A stretch of DNA of 64,000 bases from Idiomarina piscisalsi (GCF_002211765.1 NZ_CP022133.1:868001-932000); one strand, 5' to 3'; positions 8,667 through 19,604 are shown, counted from the stretch's first letter. Made by a program: numbers and translations. The notes: generated by a model from the letters alone, not told the origin.

Positions 8667-10114
8667 ACAGCCTCCTGTTGAATGCGTTTAGAAACTTGTT
8701 GCTCTGAAAATCGTCCATAATGGCGAACTTTCATGAATGTTTGCGATACCTTCTGGCTATTTTTAATGCCCGGCGTCCATTCCACGCGAGAGTTCATATC
8801 GACACCTGCAAAGCCAAGTGTTAATGCTTCATCAATACTTTCAGGACCAATACCGCCTGCCAGTAGGCAGCGCTGGCGCTGCTGGCGCGTTAAACTCGCT
8901 AATAATGACCAGTCAAATGTCTGGCCACTACCGCCTTTGCGGTTGTCCAGTACAAAGCCATCGACGGGTAAGTCAGGTAATTGGGCTGGTGTCTCAATAG
9001 CCAGTGCCTTCCATATTTTTACAGCACTAAGGCCTTGTTCACGCAGTTGCTGGCGCAGCTGCACGATGTAATCGATGTCTTCGTGTCCATGCAATTGAAT
9101 CACTGACAGACCGACCTTAAAAACAACGTCAATTATTTTCTGCAAGGCGGTGTCAGCAAATACGCCAACGTAATTCAGGCCGTTGACTTCAGAAGTTATT
9201 TGCTGAGCCTGGTCGACATTAATATAACGAGCGGAATGCTCGACAAATATCAAGCCGCCGTAGGCTGCGCCTTGTGAGCGTGCGTTAATGGCATCTTCTG
9301 CGCGCGTTAAACCACAAACTTTGTTTTGCCCAAAAAGCAGCTTGCGACAGGCTAAATCGACATTGGGTTGTGCGCTCAAGGCACTGCCGACTAAAAAGCC
9401 ATTAACGTAAGGAGCAACCCGGCGAATGTCGGCATGTGTTGAAAAGCCTGATTCCGCGACTAGCAGCGCACCCTGCGGTGCTAACGGCGATAACTCTGCG
9501 CTGCGGTTCGGGTCAATGCTTAAGTCGGTTAAATCGCGGTGGTTAATGCCAATAATCTTGGCGTCCAACCGCGCTGCGCGCTGCATTTCCTGTTCGTTAG
9601 CGACTTCAGTCAGTACGTCCATGTTCAGCGACTCTGCAACGTCACGAAGCGCGATGTATTGTTCGTCATTGAGCACTGACAGCATCAGCAAAATAGCGTC
9701 CGCGCCAAAGTAGCGAGCACGGTAAACCTGTTCTTCATCAATAAAGAAGTCTTTGCACAGCACTGGCTGCTTTACCTGCTGAAGTACGGCGGTCAGGTAA
9801 TCCAAACGCCCCTGAAAAAACTCGGGCTCAGTCAGAACAGAAATGGCCGCTGCGTAGGGGGCGTAGCTCTTTGCCAGCTCAGGAGCGTCAAAATCGGCAC
9901 GAATGAGACCTTTTGACGGTGACGCCTTTTTGCATTCAAGAATAAAGCCCGTTTGCTCGCCGCTCAAAGCTTCATATAAGCTTCTGTCGCTGGGGCTTAG
10001 TTGAGGCTTTATCTCACTCAGTGGCATAAGCTCAGACTGAACTTTGTTTTGCTCAACTTTGCGTTCCACAATGGTTTTCAGTACGTTTTTTTGCAGTGAT
10101 ATCGCATTAGACAT
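8663..10114 (-). CDS. trpCF: Bifunctional indole-3-glycerol-phosphate synthase / phosphoribosylanthranilate isomerase
   Basis: This fused enzyme is about 483 residues from the chosen start. The N-terminal barrel is indole-3-glycerol-phosphate synthase ([31 protein letters not shown]). The C-terminal barrel is PRA isomerase ([10 protein letters not shown] with its catalytic cysteine, and [22 protein letters not shown]). The fusion is typical of enteric-like gammaproteobacteria. I place the start at the ATG at 10114 because AGGAG lies seven bases upstream; the open frame continues nine codons further. The start overlaps the trpD end by 8 bases. Confidence 0.95.
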   Translation of the reverse strand: MSNAISLQKNVLKTIVERKVEQNKVQSELMPLSEIKPQLSPSDRSLYEALSGEQTGFILECKKASPSKGLIRADFDAPELAKSYAPYAAAISVLTEPEFFQGRLDYLTAVLQQVKQPVLCKDFFIDEEQVYRARYFGADAILLMLSVLNDEQYIALRDVAESLNMDVLTEVANEQEMQRAARLDAKIIGINHRDLTDLSIDPNRSAELSPLAPQGALLVAESGFSTHADIRRVAPYVNGFLVGSALSAQPNVDLACRKLLFGQNKVCGLTRAEDAINARSQGAAYGGLIFVEHSARYINVDQAQQITSEVNGLNYVGVFADTALQKIIDVVFKVGLSVIQLHGHEDIDYIVQLRQQLREQGLSAVKIWKALAIETPAQLPDLPVDGFVLDNRKGGSGQTFDWSLLASLTRQQRQRCLLAGGIGPESIDEALTLGFAGVDMNSRVEWTPGIKNSQKVSQTFMKVRHYGRFSEQQVSKRIQQEAV

Positions 10115-11120
10115 GATACGTCTCCTGAGCGTCCTGAACACGGCGTAAGTGCAGCAGCGCCTGTCCTGTGTCCAAATGTTCCAGCGTCGCCGCAGTAGCT
10201 GCTTTCATATCGTTATATTGTCCGCTTAAATACAGCAAGGCGGCCACATTCATGGCAACTGAGTGGCGCTGAGCCGGACTGCCTCCGCCGGCCAAAATAT
10301 CTTCGAGTATGCGTGCGTTAAAATCGGCATCTCCGCCTCTTAATTCGTTCAGTGGCGCAGACGGAACACCAAAGTCAGCTGGCTCGACCTGATATTCGTT
10401 AAGTTCACCGTCGCGTAGCTCAATAACTCGGGTCGGCCCGTGTAAAGCCAGTTCGTCCAGACCACTGCCGTGGACAACCATAGCACGCTTTACGCCTAAT
10501 CTTTGTAGGGTTTCAGCCATTGGTTGTACCCATTCATCGCTGTACACGCCCAGAAGTTGTGCGTCAGGGCGTGCCGGATTCACTAGCGGCCCAATTAAAT
10601 TAAACAGCGTGCGTGTTTTTAAGGTTTGTCTTACCGGCATCGCGTGTTTAATACCCGGGTGATAGTGTGGCGCAAACAGAAAGCAAAAACCGTTATCAGC
10701 CAGTTGCGAAGAAGCGTCAGACGGGTCTAAGTTGACGCGCAGTTTTAACGACTCTAAAACGTCTGCCGAACCTGAGCGCGAGGACACGCTACGATTACCG
10801 TGTTTGGCAACCGCAAGACCCATACTAGCTGCCACCAAAGCGGCGGTCGTCGAGATATTCATCGTGTTACTGCCGTCGCCGCCGGTACCGCAGCTGTCAA
10901 TAACCGTTGTGTCCGGTCGTATAAAAGGTTTAGCGGCGGAGAGTATGGCCTCCGCAGCCCCAGCTAATTCTGCAGGTGTCTCCCCGCGCATTTTCATTGC
11001 TATCAAAGCAGCGGTGACTTGAGTGTCGTTGAGCTCGCCTTTAATCAGGCGCTGGAAAAACTCACGGGTTTGATCTTGTGTCAGAGATTCACCGGACATC
11101 AGAGTTTGTAGGGCCTTCAT
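10107..11120 (-). CDS. trpD: Anthranilate phosphoribosyltransferase
   Basis: TrpD transfers phosphoribose from PRPP to anthranilate. The protein is 337 residues and stand-alone, not fused to TrpG as in E. coli. It shows DSCGTGGDGSNTMNIS near 81-96 for PRPP binding, KHGNRSVSSRSGSADVLE for substrate binding, and the late GGDADFNA metal region. It overlaps trpG by 4 bases at its start and trpCF by 8 at its end. Confidence 0.97.
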   Translation of the reverse strand: MKALQTLMSGESLTQDQTREFFQRLIKGELNDTQVTAALIAMKMRGETPAELAGAAEAILSAAKPFIRPDTTVIDSCGTGGDGSNTMNISTTAALVAASMGLAVAKHGNRSVSSRSGSADVLESLKLRVNLDPSDASSQLADNGFCFLFAPHYHPGIKHAMPVRQTLKTRTLFNLIGPLVNPARPDAQLLGVYSDEWVQPMAETLQRLGVKRAMVVHGSGLDELALHGPTRVIELRDGELNEYQVEPADFGVPSAPLNELRGGDADFNARILEDILAGGGSPAQRHSVAMNVAALLYLSGQYNDMKAATAATLEHLDTGQALLHLRRVQDAQETYHV

Positions 11121-11749
11121 GGCTGTGCTCCTTTCAATAAATAGTGAATGCTGTTACTAAGTAATTGTTTTCCCTTTGGCGTTAGCAGCGACTCGGGGTG
11201 GAATTGAAAACCAATAGCGTCGCTGTTGCCGTGACTATCAAGAAATTCTGCCGCCATGGGAATACTGCCTTCGGGACCGTTAATTTGAGCAATGATTTTT
11301 ACGCTTTCTGGCAGATCGTAACCACTTAACGAATGATAACGAGCGACAACGCATTGGTTGTTGTCAGTCGCATTAGTAAATACGGCGTGTTGTAGGGTAG
11401 TGATAATAGCCGTCTTGCCATGAACAATTTCGCCACAGGTATCGACTCGACCACCCGCGTTTTCAACCAGTGCCTGAAAGCCCAGACAAATACCCAGCAT
11501 TGGGATACGACCGCTGCAAAAACGAATAATGTCCATTAAGTTACCGGCATTAGCGGGATGTCCCGGTCCCGGCGACAGACAGACCAGTTGCTGTCCCTGA
11601 TACTTGTCTAGTTGTCTTATGACGTCTTCAGCAGCCAGTTGATTACGATAGACCACCAGCGGATAACCCAGTTGCCTTAGTTCATCAACTAGGTTGTAAG
11701 AAAACGAGTCAACGTTATCAATGAGTACAATACGAGCCGGTTGCGTCAT
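11117..11749 (-). CDS. trpG: Anthranilate synthase glutamine amidotransferase component
   Basis: TrpG hydrolyses glutamine and supplies ammonia to TrpE. The 210-residue class I amidotransferase has nucleophile Cys88 in MLGICLGFQA, the GPGHP oxyanion strand near 61-65, and catalytic His184 and Glu186 in QFHPESLLT. It is a separate gene here, unlike the E. coli TrpGD fusion. It overlaps trpE by 4 bases. Confidence 0.96.
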   Translation of the reverse strand: MTQPARIVLIDNVDSFSYNLVDELRQLGYPLVVYRNQLAAEDVIRQLDKYQGQQLVCLSPGPGHPANAGNLMDIIRFCSGRIPMLGICLGFQALVENAGGRVDTCGEIVHGKTAIITTLQHAVFTNATDNNQCVVARYHSLSGYDLPESVKIIAQINGPEGSIPMAAEFLDSHGNSDAIGFQFHPESLLTPKGKQLLSNSIHYLLKGAQP

Positions 11750-13374
11750 GATTGCACTCCTTGTTGAACGTTATTTTGCTGACCTGAATGCGCCTGTTGA
11801 ATCGCTAAAATAACCGCTTTGGCTTTGCCTTCCGTTTCGGCAACTTCGCTGTCAGGGTTTGAATCGTGGACGACACCAGCGCCAGCCTGAACTATCGCTT
11901 CACCGTTTTTAACGAAGGCTGAGCGAATGACTATGCAGGTATCCATGTCGCCATTTCCGGCCAAATAGCCAACCGCACCGCCGTAACTGCCGCGACGCTG
12001 CTTTTCTACCTGACGAATTAACGTCGCGGCGCTGACTTTGGGAGCGCCGACCAAAGTGCCCATATTCATGCAAGCTCGGTAAGCGTGCAAAGCGTCGCAG
12101 TCGTCTCTTAACTTCGCCACAACGCGTGATACTAAATGCATGACCTGTGAATAACGGTCCACTTGCAGTAAGTCGGCAACATAACGGCTGCCGGTTTCAC
12201 TAATACGCGCCAGATCGTTACGAGCTAAGTCCACCAACATCAAATGTTCAGCCAGCTCTTTTTGGTCAAGTCTTAATTCTAACTCCATGCGGCTGTCTAA
12301 GTCTGGGTTAATACTGCCGTCGGCATTTTTTCCCCGTGGGCGCGTACCGGCGATAGGGTAGAGCTCGACTTGGTTCGAATCTTTTTGGTACTTAAGGGCT
12401 GACTCTGGTGAAGCGCCGAACAGAGAGAAGTCCGGGTGGCTCATGAAAAACATATAAGGTGACGGGTTGTTTTTCTTTAGCTGATTATAGGCGGCCAGAG
12501 GCTCCGGGCAGGGCATTTTAAATCGGCGTGATGGCACTACCTGGAAAATATCTCCAGCGACGATGTTCTTTTTCAGTTGGGTAACAATGGAAGCAAACTC
12601 ATCGGCCGAAGGTGTTGCGGTTACTTCGACGTCAACCGGCAGTGGGTTGGGTGTTATTGCCGGTAACTGGCAGCGCGCCGCTAGTTCACCAACGCGCTGA
12701 CTCATGGTCTGGTAACGTTTATCATGGTCTTTGCCCCCAAACACACTGCCAAGCAGTTCGGTGGTTTGCGCTTGATGATCAATAATGAGCAGTGTTTCAG
12801 CTAAATAAAAAACGTAATCGGGGCAGTCGTTCTCACCTTCTTCAACCTGTGGTAATGGCTCGTAGCTGGCAACAAAGTCATAGGCAAAGGCACCGCCAAG
12901 AAACACTGAAAATGGGTGCTGCTGAGCTGTGTCGTTTGCTTTGATTAATTGCTGCTGAAGAATGCGTAATGGCTCCATATTGCTGATTTGACGCAACCGG
13001 GAATCCTCATCTACCGGTACGTCCCCTTGTGAGGAGGCATTAACGGTGAAGTCCGCGACTAAGCCGTTATCAAGCGTGGTAACCGTTGCAAACCCATCGA
13101 GCTTTTTCTGAATCCACGGAAGCAGGGCGTTACCATTGTCTGTCAGCGCCTGAATAGTTACTTGCTGCTCGTTACAGGTAAGCTGCAACGCGGCATCTAT
13201 CAGCAGTAAGCTTTTGACTTGTTGCTTAGTGCCAATATCAGCCGAATCCAGCAATAAATGAGCCCCATTGGGATGGCAGGTATTTTGATAAACCTGCAGC
13301 GGCTCTGCTTGATAAGGCAGTGACACTCTCAGTGTCTCTAAATTGCCGTCTTGTTCAGTTGTCAGGTTGTCCAC
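11746..13374 (-). CDS. trpE: Anthranilate synthase component I
   Basis: TrpE makes anthranilate from chorismate with ammonia from TrpG. The N-terminal domain contains LLLDSA, matching the LLES-type tryptophan feedback site. The C-terminal chorismate-binding domain has DIFQVVPSRRF, PIAGTRPRG, LARNDLARI and GGAVGYL. I place the start at a GTG at 13374, about 542 residues, because a GAGG site precedes it by about 6 bases. The frame extends to a TTG at 13428, but that TTG lies in the U-tract of the attenuator and has no ribosome site. It is controlled by the trpL attenuator just upstream. Confidence 0.94.
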   Translation of the reverse strand: MDNLTTEQDGNLETLRVSLPYQAEPLQVYQNTCHPNGAHLLLDSADIGTKQQVKSLLLIDAALQLTCNEQQVTIQALTDNGNALLPWIQKKLDGFATVTTLDNGLVADFTVNASSQGDVPVDEDSRLRQISNMEPLRILQQQLIKANDTAQQHPFSVFLGGAFAYDFVASYEPLPQVEEGENDCPDYVFYLAETLLIIDHQAQTTELLGSVFGGKDHDKRYQTMSQRVGELAARCQLPAITPNPLPVDVEVTATPSADEFASIVTQLKKNIVAGDIFQVVPSRRFKMPCPEPLAAYNQLKKNNPSPYMFFMSHPDFSLFGASPESALKYQKDSNQVELYPIAGTRPRGKNADGSINPDLDSRMELELRLDQKELAEHLMLVDLARNDLARISETGSRYVADLLQVDRYSQVMHLVSRVVAKLRDDCDALHAYRACMNMGTLVGAPKVSAATLIRQVEKQRRGSYGGAVGYLAGNGDMDTCIVIRSAFVKNGEAIVQAGAGVVHDSNPDSEVAETEGKAKAVILAIQQAHSGQQNNVQQGVQS

Positions 13375-13429
13375 CTCAGACCTCGTGTTTTCTTGTTGAT
13401 TTTTAAACCTGCTCCAGTGAAACGGCAAT

Positions 13430-13456
13430 AAAAAACCCGCTCAAAGGAGCGGGTTT
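13430..13456 (-). terminator. trp attenuator terminator (segments 3:4)
   Basis: Read on the minus strand, a perfect 7-bp stem, CCCGCTC with GAGCGGG and a short CTTT loop, is followed by six U. It lies between trpL and trpE. The 5' arm of this stem is also complementary to an upstream GAGCGGG at 13498-13504, which forms the competing antiterminator. Confidence 0.92.
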
Positions 13457-13489
13457 CTCAAAGTGAAGCTATTTACGTTACACGCACAA

Positions 13490-13552
13490 CTACACCACCC
13501 GCTCGTTCGGGAAGTGCCACCACCAATGTTGGGTTGTTGTGCGTAAAAACAT
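13490..13552 (-). CDS. trpL: trp operon leader peptide
   Basis: This 20-residue open frame starts with ATG at 13552 and stops at TAG. It contains three consecutive tryptophan codons at positions 10-12 (QHWWWHF). Its location between a good promoter and the attenuator hairpin, and its overlap with the pairing segments, identify it as the attenuation leader peptide. A GAGAG stretch 11 bases upstream may serve as its ribosome site. It is too short for ordinary ORF calling. Confidence 0.93.
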   Translation of the reverse strand: MFLRTTTQHWWWHFPNERVV

Positions 13553-13575
13553 AAGTTGTATAGCTCTCTTAATTC

Positions 13576-13599
13576 GCGTTAATGCTGACAAACTAACGC
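13576..13599 (-). repeat. Inverted repeat overlapping the trp promoter -10
   Basis: GCGTTA and TAACGC are perfect arms separated by 12 bases, overlapping the -10 box and the transcription start. The position suits a repressor site, but the sequence lacks the CTAG halves of the E. coli TrpR operator, so the regulator is unknown. Confidence 0.35.
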
Positions 13600-13618
13600 T
13601 TGTGAGAGAGTCTGTCAA
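13590..13618 (-). promoter_or_regulatory. trp operon promoter
   Basis: On the minus strand there is a perfect -35 TTGACA (13613-13618), a 17-base spacer and a -10 TAGTTT (13590-13595). Transcription would start near 13583, about 30 bases before trpL. No competing promoter of this quality is seen nearby. Confidence 0.8.
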
Positions 13619-13647
13619 CAGTTGTTTTGACTTGTGTATGCAAATAA

Positions 13648-15183
13648 TTACTTATATTCAGCCGGCTGACCTTTAGAGTCAGACTGACGAATAAACTCAC
13701 GCAAGTCGTCATTGGCTTTCTCCAGGTCGGCACGACGTAAGTACATCATGTGACCACTGCGATAGCCTTTAAAGTCAATACGATCACTCATTTGCGTGCT
13801 CGGATCTAAGTGCCACATATTGTACTTCGCATCGAAGTAGTTAGTCGCACCGTCAAAGTAACCTGACTGAATCAGTACATTCAGGTAAGGGTTTTGAGCC
13901 ATCGCCTGACGTAACTGCTTACCGGTGTTGTTATTTGAGCGATCCCACGGGTGAACCGGGCCGAACATGTTGTATTTGATGTCGGTCTCAAAGTTGAGCT
14001 CTTCACTTAAGTAATAGTTAATTGCTGGGGTGAATGAGTGTAACCATGACGTGAGCTCAGCGTTGTAGTCAGGGCGGTCACCAGCACGCTTCTCGTCCAG
14101 GCCTAAATAGCGCGAGTCAAGACGGCCAATTGTACGGTCGCGGTCACGCAGTAGCTCTTTCCAGAAGTACCAGGTGCTTGGCGCTAGGTTATTATCCAGT
14201 ACCGCTTGTTTCGATAAACCAGAATAATAGGCTACACGCTCAGCCATTTGTTCGCGGGCTTCACCAGTTAGCATAGCGCCTTTCGCTAGTGCAGGTAGGT
14301 ACTGCTCAAGGGCGAAGCGCTCCACTTCCGGAAGCATTTCTTCCAGGTCTTTGTTTTGCAAAGCGTCTGGCAGTGCATCGTGATACCAGGCCGCTGCTGC
14401 AAAATAAGGCAGTTGGTTAGCTTGTTTTACCGGGCCGTCGCGGTCAATGCCGATATCTGTCGGTGAAACCAGAATCACGCCGTTGAGGTACATCCACTGG
14501 CTGTTTTGCAGCTCCAGTGCAAGACCAGACACGCGTGTTGTACCGTAGCTTTCACCAATCAAATACTTTGGTGAGCGCCAGCGATCCATGCGAGACGTGA
14601 AAGTGTTCATCCATTCGGCTAAATACTTAATGTCGGCATTAACGCCGAAGAACATGTCTTTTTGCTTCTCGCGAGACGGCATTTCGCCTTTTTCATTGGG
14701 CAGAACGCGCGAGTAACCAGTATTGACCGGGTTAATGAAAACAATGTCAGCGACGTCGAGAATGGAGTGGGGGTTGTCTTGTACGCCGTAAGGCTGCACC
14801 GGATAGCCTTCGTCGCTTAGGTTTAAGACTTTGGGGCCCGTGTAGGCGATGTGCATCCAGACTGACGCAGATCCGGGGCCACCATTGAACGAGTAAACAA
14901 TTGGACGTGATTCACGGTTGTCGACGTCCTGGCGCTCATAATACGTATAGAATAATGAAGCCGTTGGGTTACCTTCCTCGTCCCATACAGGCTGAGTGCC
15001 TGCAGTGGCGGTGTAGTCAACAGTTTCGCCATTAATTTCAACGCTATGTTCGGTAACGACCTCGGTGTCGACCGGCAGCATGCGTTTATGGTTGGTTGAG
15101 CTTTCTTCGGCAACAACAGGTGCTGATACTACCGAGCAACCCATCAGTGACAAAGAGGCAATTAAAGCAAGACTCTTTCGCAT
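13648..15183 (-). CDS. S10-family serine carboxypeptidase-like lipoprotein
   Basis: This 511-residue exported peptidase is lipidated at Cys16 (lipobox LMGC), so it probably acts at the outer membrane or in the periplasm. The alpha/beta-hydrolase peptidase core has FNGGPGSAS at 99-107 for the oxyanion hole and catalytic Ser212 in GESYG. A late Asp in QSGYFDGATN and His478 in GYRSGHMMYL complete the triad. S10 peptidases remove C-terminal residues from peptides, which fits a protein-feeding marine bacterium. It is divergent from the AsmA-like gene and points the same way as trp, which has its own promoter 229 bases downstream of the lipoprotein start region's 3' end. Confidence 0.88.
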   Translation of the reverse strand: MRKSLALIASLSLMGCSVVSAPVVAEESSTNHKRMLPVDTEVVTEHSVEINGETVDYTATAGTQPVWDEEGNPTASLFYTYYERQDVDNRESRPIVYSFNGGPGSASVWMHIAYTGPKVLNLSDEGYPVQPYGVQDNPHSILDVADIVFINPVNTGYSRVLPNEKGEMPSREKQKDMFFGVNADIKYLAEWMNTFTSRMDRWRSPKYLIGESYGTTRVSGLALELQNSQWMYLNGVILVSPTDIGIDRDGPVKQANQLPYFAAAAWYHDALPDALQNKDLEEMLPEVERFALEQYLPALAKGAMLTGEAREQMAERVAYYSGLSKQAVLDNNLAPSTWYFWKELLRDRDRTIGRLDSRYLGLDEKRAGDRPDYNAELTSWLHSFTPAINYYLSEELNFETDIKYNMFGPVHPWDRSNNNTGKQLRQAMAQNPYLNVLIQSGYFDGATNYFDAKYNMWHLDPSTQMSDRIDFKGYRSGHMMYLRRADLEKANDDLREFIRQSDSKGQPAEYK

Positions 15184-15334
15184 GAGATTGTTCTCCGTTT
15201 TTATAATGTTGTCTCAGATTAACAAATAATTACTTTAAAGAGTCAAAGGTTATGCGATTATTGGGTTTATTCCTGCGACTGGACTCTAGTATTGAGTCTC
15301 GTTTTTTAAAAGAGTGGGTTTTTAGAGATTAACA

Positions 15335-16033
15335 ATGATGAAAAACAAACTAGTGGCTGCGGGGTGTGGCCTTTTATTGTCACTGAGCAGCATAGCGGCG
15401 TCTGCCAAAAGCCTGTCCGACGCAATGAAAGATGGCTTACAAACGATGGCATCAGAGCAGTTAAACGCTGATTTAGACGTCGGTGAATTACAGGTCAATT
15501 CATTGACGGATGGTCTGACGGCGAACAAAGTACGCTTGGCGACTCGTGTTGATGAATTGTCAGAGCCGGAGAATCAGCTATTGCTAGCGAAACAGCTTGT
15601 TCTAACAGGAAACTGGCAGGCGTTAGGCAGTCGTCGTGTCGATATCTCTAAAATCGCGGTGTCCGACGCGCAGCTAACCGTTTCTTATTATGGTACCGGG
15701 CGCTCAAATTTGCATGAGTTTTTAAAGCAAATGAGTGGTATGAAGGTGCAAAAAATCAACTCAGTGCCGCTTCGCTGGCAAGTTGATGAATGGATGATGG
15801 ACAATGTCACTATTAATTTGTTTGATAAAGGTGAGCCGATTCTCAGTGTTCACGTGGATGAATTGGCGTTAACCGACTTACAGTCAATGCAAGACCCTGA
15901 TGCCCAGGTGAAAGAGCTTCTCTGGCCAATTCTCGAGCAAGTGATTGAACAAGTGCGTAGGGGCAACTCAAGCTTGCAGGTAGACAGTATGGCGCTTTCC
16001 AGGTTTTTATTGCGTGAAGCTATGGCGTTCTAA
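15335..16033 (+). CDS. Secreted AsmA-like short protein, function unknown
   Basis: I do not recognise a named family with certainty. The 232-residue protein has a Sec signal peptide ending ASA-KS at about residue 25. It then has alternating strands of the type seen in AsmA/TamB proteins (LDVGELQVNSL, KIAVSDAQLTVSY, DNVTINLFDKGEPILSVHVDEL). Such repeats line lipid-carrying grooves in the long family members; this protein is far shorter and lacks a membrane helix, so it would be a free periplasmic form. It is followed by fadH after 70 bases that contain two PsrA-like boxes, so the two genes may be separately controlled. Confidence 0.65.
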   Translation: MMKNKLVAAGCGLLLSLSSIAASAKSLSDAMKDGLQTMASEQLNADLDVGELQVNSLTDGLTANKVRLATRVDELSEPENQLLLAKQLVLTGNWQALGSRRVDISKIAVSDAQLTVSYYGTGRSNLHEFLKQMSGMKVQKINSVPLRWQVDEWMMDNVTINLFDKGEPILSVHVDELALTDLQSMQDPDAQVKELLWPILEQVIEQVRRGNSSLQVDSMALSRFLLREAMAF

Positions 16034-16042
16034 ACTTGAGTT

Positions 16043-16052
16043 AAACGGGTTT
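16043..16052 (+). promoter_or_regulatory. PsrA-like operator box 1 upstream of fadH
   Basis: AAAC-GG-GTTT fits the published PsrA pattern of (G/C)AAAC, 2-4 bases, GTTT(G/C) in its core. It lies 52 bases before the fadH start and is flanked by T and A, not G/C. PsrA is a TetR-type repressor of fatty acid oxidation genes that responds to long-chain acyl ligands. Confidence 0.5.
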
Positions 16053-16075
16053 ACGAAGTACAGTTAGGAAAAATT

Positions 16076-16087
16076 AAACACCCGTTT
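16076..16087 (+). promoter_or_regulatory. PsrA-like operator box 2 upstream of fadH
   Basis: AAAC-ACCC-GTTT fits the PsrA core with a 4-base spacer. Its centre is 34 bases from box 1 and it ends 16 bases before the fadH start. Two boxes in one 70-base gap before a beta-oxidation gene make chance less likely. Confidence 0.5.
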
Positions 16088-16094
16088 AAAATAA

Positions 16095-18124
<2,030 letters not shown>

Positions 18125-18125
<1 letters not shown>

Positions 18126-18952
18126 TGACTTTATACGACCTGCATTGTCATAGTACGCATTCAGACGGCTCTTTGTCGGTCAAAGAGCTACTGCACCGTG
18201 CCTGTGAGTACAACGTCGATGTACTGGCGTTAACCGACCATGACTGCATTGAAGGGATTGCTGAGGCGAAAGCACTGATCGAAAAAGAACAGCTGCCGCT
18301 TCGGTTTATCAACGGCGTGGAAATTAGCTGCCGTTGGGAAAGTTTTGAAATTCATATTGTTGGTTTGAACTTTGACCCCGACAACGAACATTTAAAAGGT
18401 TTGCTGGCGCAGCAACAACAGCGTCGCTATGACCGCTTTGCTGCCATTTTAGAAAAGCTGGAAAAGCGTGGTGTCATGTTGTCTGCTGAGGAATGTCAGG
18501 TTGACGGCATGCCAACACGCAAACACATAGCCGATACCCTGGTCGAAAAAGGCATTGTCAGTCATCCGCAAAAAGCGTTTGATCATTACCTTGGAAAGGG
18601 CAACAGCGCTTACGTGACGCCGCAGTGGTGTGATATTCCTGAGGCTATTGAATCCATTCATAAGGCGGGTGGCCAGGCAATTCTGGCGCATCCTCATGCG
18701 TACAAAATGTCGAATAAATGGCTGCGTCGTTTGCTGATAGAAGGCAAAGAATGGGGTCTTGACGGTATGGAAGTCAGCCTGAGCCAGCAGTCACCGGGAC
18801 ACCGTGATGCACTGGCTAAAATGAGTCAGGAATATGGGTTAAAAGCGTCTCAGGGCTCTGACTTTCATTACCCGGGTAATTGGCGTGAGCTCGGTAAAAA
18901 CCTTTGTCTGCCAGCCGACTGTGTGCCAATATGGGAGCATTGGTCACACTAG
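18125..18952 (+). CDS. rnm: PHP-domain phosphoesterase (RNase AM / YciV)
   Basis: This 275-residue PHP-domain hydrolase has metal motifs DLHCHSTHSDGS at 5-16 and TDHD at 37-40, a conserved HxxG-type core, and late AHPHAY and GSDFHYPG motifs. E. coli YciV (TrpH) hydrolyses 3',5'-bisphosphate nucleotides and trims 5' ends of rRNA as RNase AM. Its place beside the trp region matches the E. coli map, where it is divergent from trpL. Here it is translationally coupled to fadH through the TAATG overlap. Confidence 0.9.
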
Positions 18953-18970
18953 AAAAGGTTGGGGGAGTTC

Positions 18971-19594
18971 ATGAGTCAATTTTTTGAAGTTCATCCGGAA
19001 AATCCTCAGGCGCGTTTAATTCAACAAGCCGTACAAATTATTCGCCAGAGTGGAGTTGTGGTTTATCCAACCGACTCAGGCTACGCGATTGGCTGCCAAA
19101 TTGGTGACAAATCCGCCGCTGATCGTATTTGCCGTATTCGTGATATCGATAAAGAACACAACTTTACGTTGATGTGCCGTGACCTCTCGGAATTATCAAC
19201 TTATGCCCGTGTCGACAACGATGCATTCCGGTTACTGAAAAACAACACGCCGGGACCATACACCTTCATTTTAAAAGGCACGAAAGAGGTGCCCAAGCGT
19301 CTGTTGAACCCAAAACGGAAAACCATTGGTATTCGTGTACCAACCAACCGCATTGCAATGGCGCTTTTAGAAGAGCTAAATGAGCCGTTAATGTCGACCA
19401 GCCTTATTCTCGGAGATGGGGAACTGGCTGAGTCTGACCCTGAAGAAATTCGCGATAAACTTGAGAAATTAGTCGACTTAATTGTTGATGGCGGTCACTT
19501 AGGGGAACAACCGACTACGGTTGTTGATCTGTCAGAAGGAGCGCCGGTGATACGTCGTGAAGGCTCTGGTGAGACAGAACCATTTGATTTTTAA
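18971..19594 (+). CDS. yciO: YciO-type Sua5/YrdC family protein
   Basis: This is a 207-residue protein of the Sua5/YciO/YrdC family, which includes threonylcarbamoyl-AMP synthases for tRNA t6A modification. YciO members are paralogues whose own role is unsettled. Visible features include VVYPTDSGYAIGC, the KEHNFTLMCRDLSEL segment, PGPYTFILKGT and IGIRVPTNRI. I start at the ATG at 18971, which has GGGGGAG 5 bases upstream; the frame extends four codons earlier. It is followed by scpA after 10 bases. Confidence 0.9.
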   Translation: MSQFFEVHPENPQARLIQQAVQIIRQSGVVVYPTDSGYAIGCQIGDKSAADRICRIRDIDKEHNFTLMCRDLSELSTYARVDNDAFRLLKNNTPGPYTFILKGTKEVPKRLLNPKRKTIGIRVPTNRIAMALLEELNEPLMSTSLILGDGELAESDPEEIRDKLEKLVDLIVDGGHLGEQPTTVVDLSEGAPVIRREGSGETEPFDF

Positions 19595-19604
19595 GGCGAA
19601 TTAA

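Larger units (their letters stand above)
13430..13589 (-). promoter_or_regulatory. trp operon attenuator leader RNA
   Basis: The leader shows all four attenuation segments. ACGCACAAC (13536-13544), inside the leader peptide, pairs perfectly with GTTGTGCGT (13482-13490), which starts on the last base of the stop codon. GAGCGGGT (13497-13504) can pair with ACCCGCTC (13447-13454), forming an antiterminator. The same ACCCGCTC pairs with the terminator arm. A local CCCG-CGGG hairpin can hide the antiterminator. Stalling at the Trp codons at low tryptophan should favour the antiterminator, as in the classic E. coli mechanism. Confidence 0.88.
16041..16089 (+). repeat. 10-bp inverted repeat between AsmA-like gene and fadH
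   Basis: TTAAACGGGT at 16041-16050 and ACCCGTTTAA at 16080-16089 are perfect inverted arms, 29 bases apart. Each arm overlaps one of the two PsrA-like boxes, so the repeat may simply reflect two operator copies in opposite orientation. Confidence 0.7.

Noticed and set aside
13576..13620. E. coli-type TrpR operator at the trp promoter
   Set aside because: The CTAG half-sites are absent; only an unrelated GCGTTA/TAACGC repeat is present.
15282..15307. GACTC/GAGTC hairpin followed by T-run upstream of the AsmA-like gene
   Set aside because: The stem is only 5 bp with a 7-base loop and no gene ends upstream on that strand, so a terminator is not supported.
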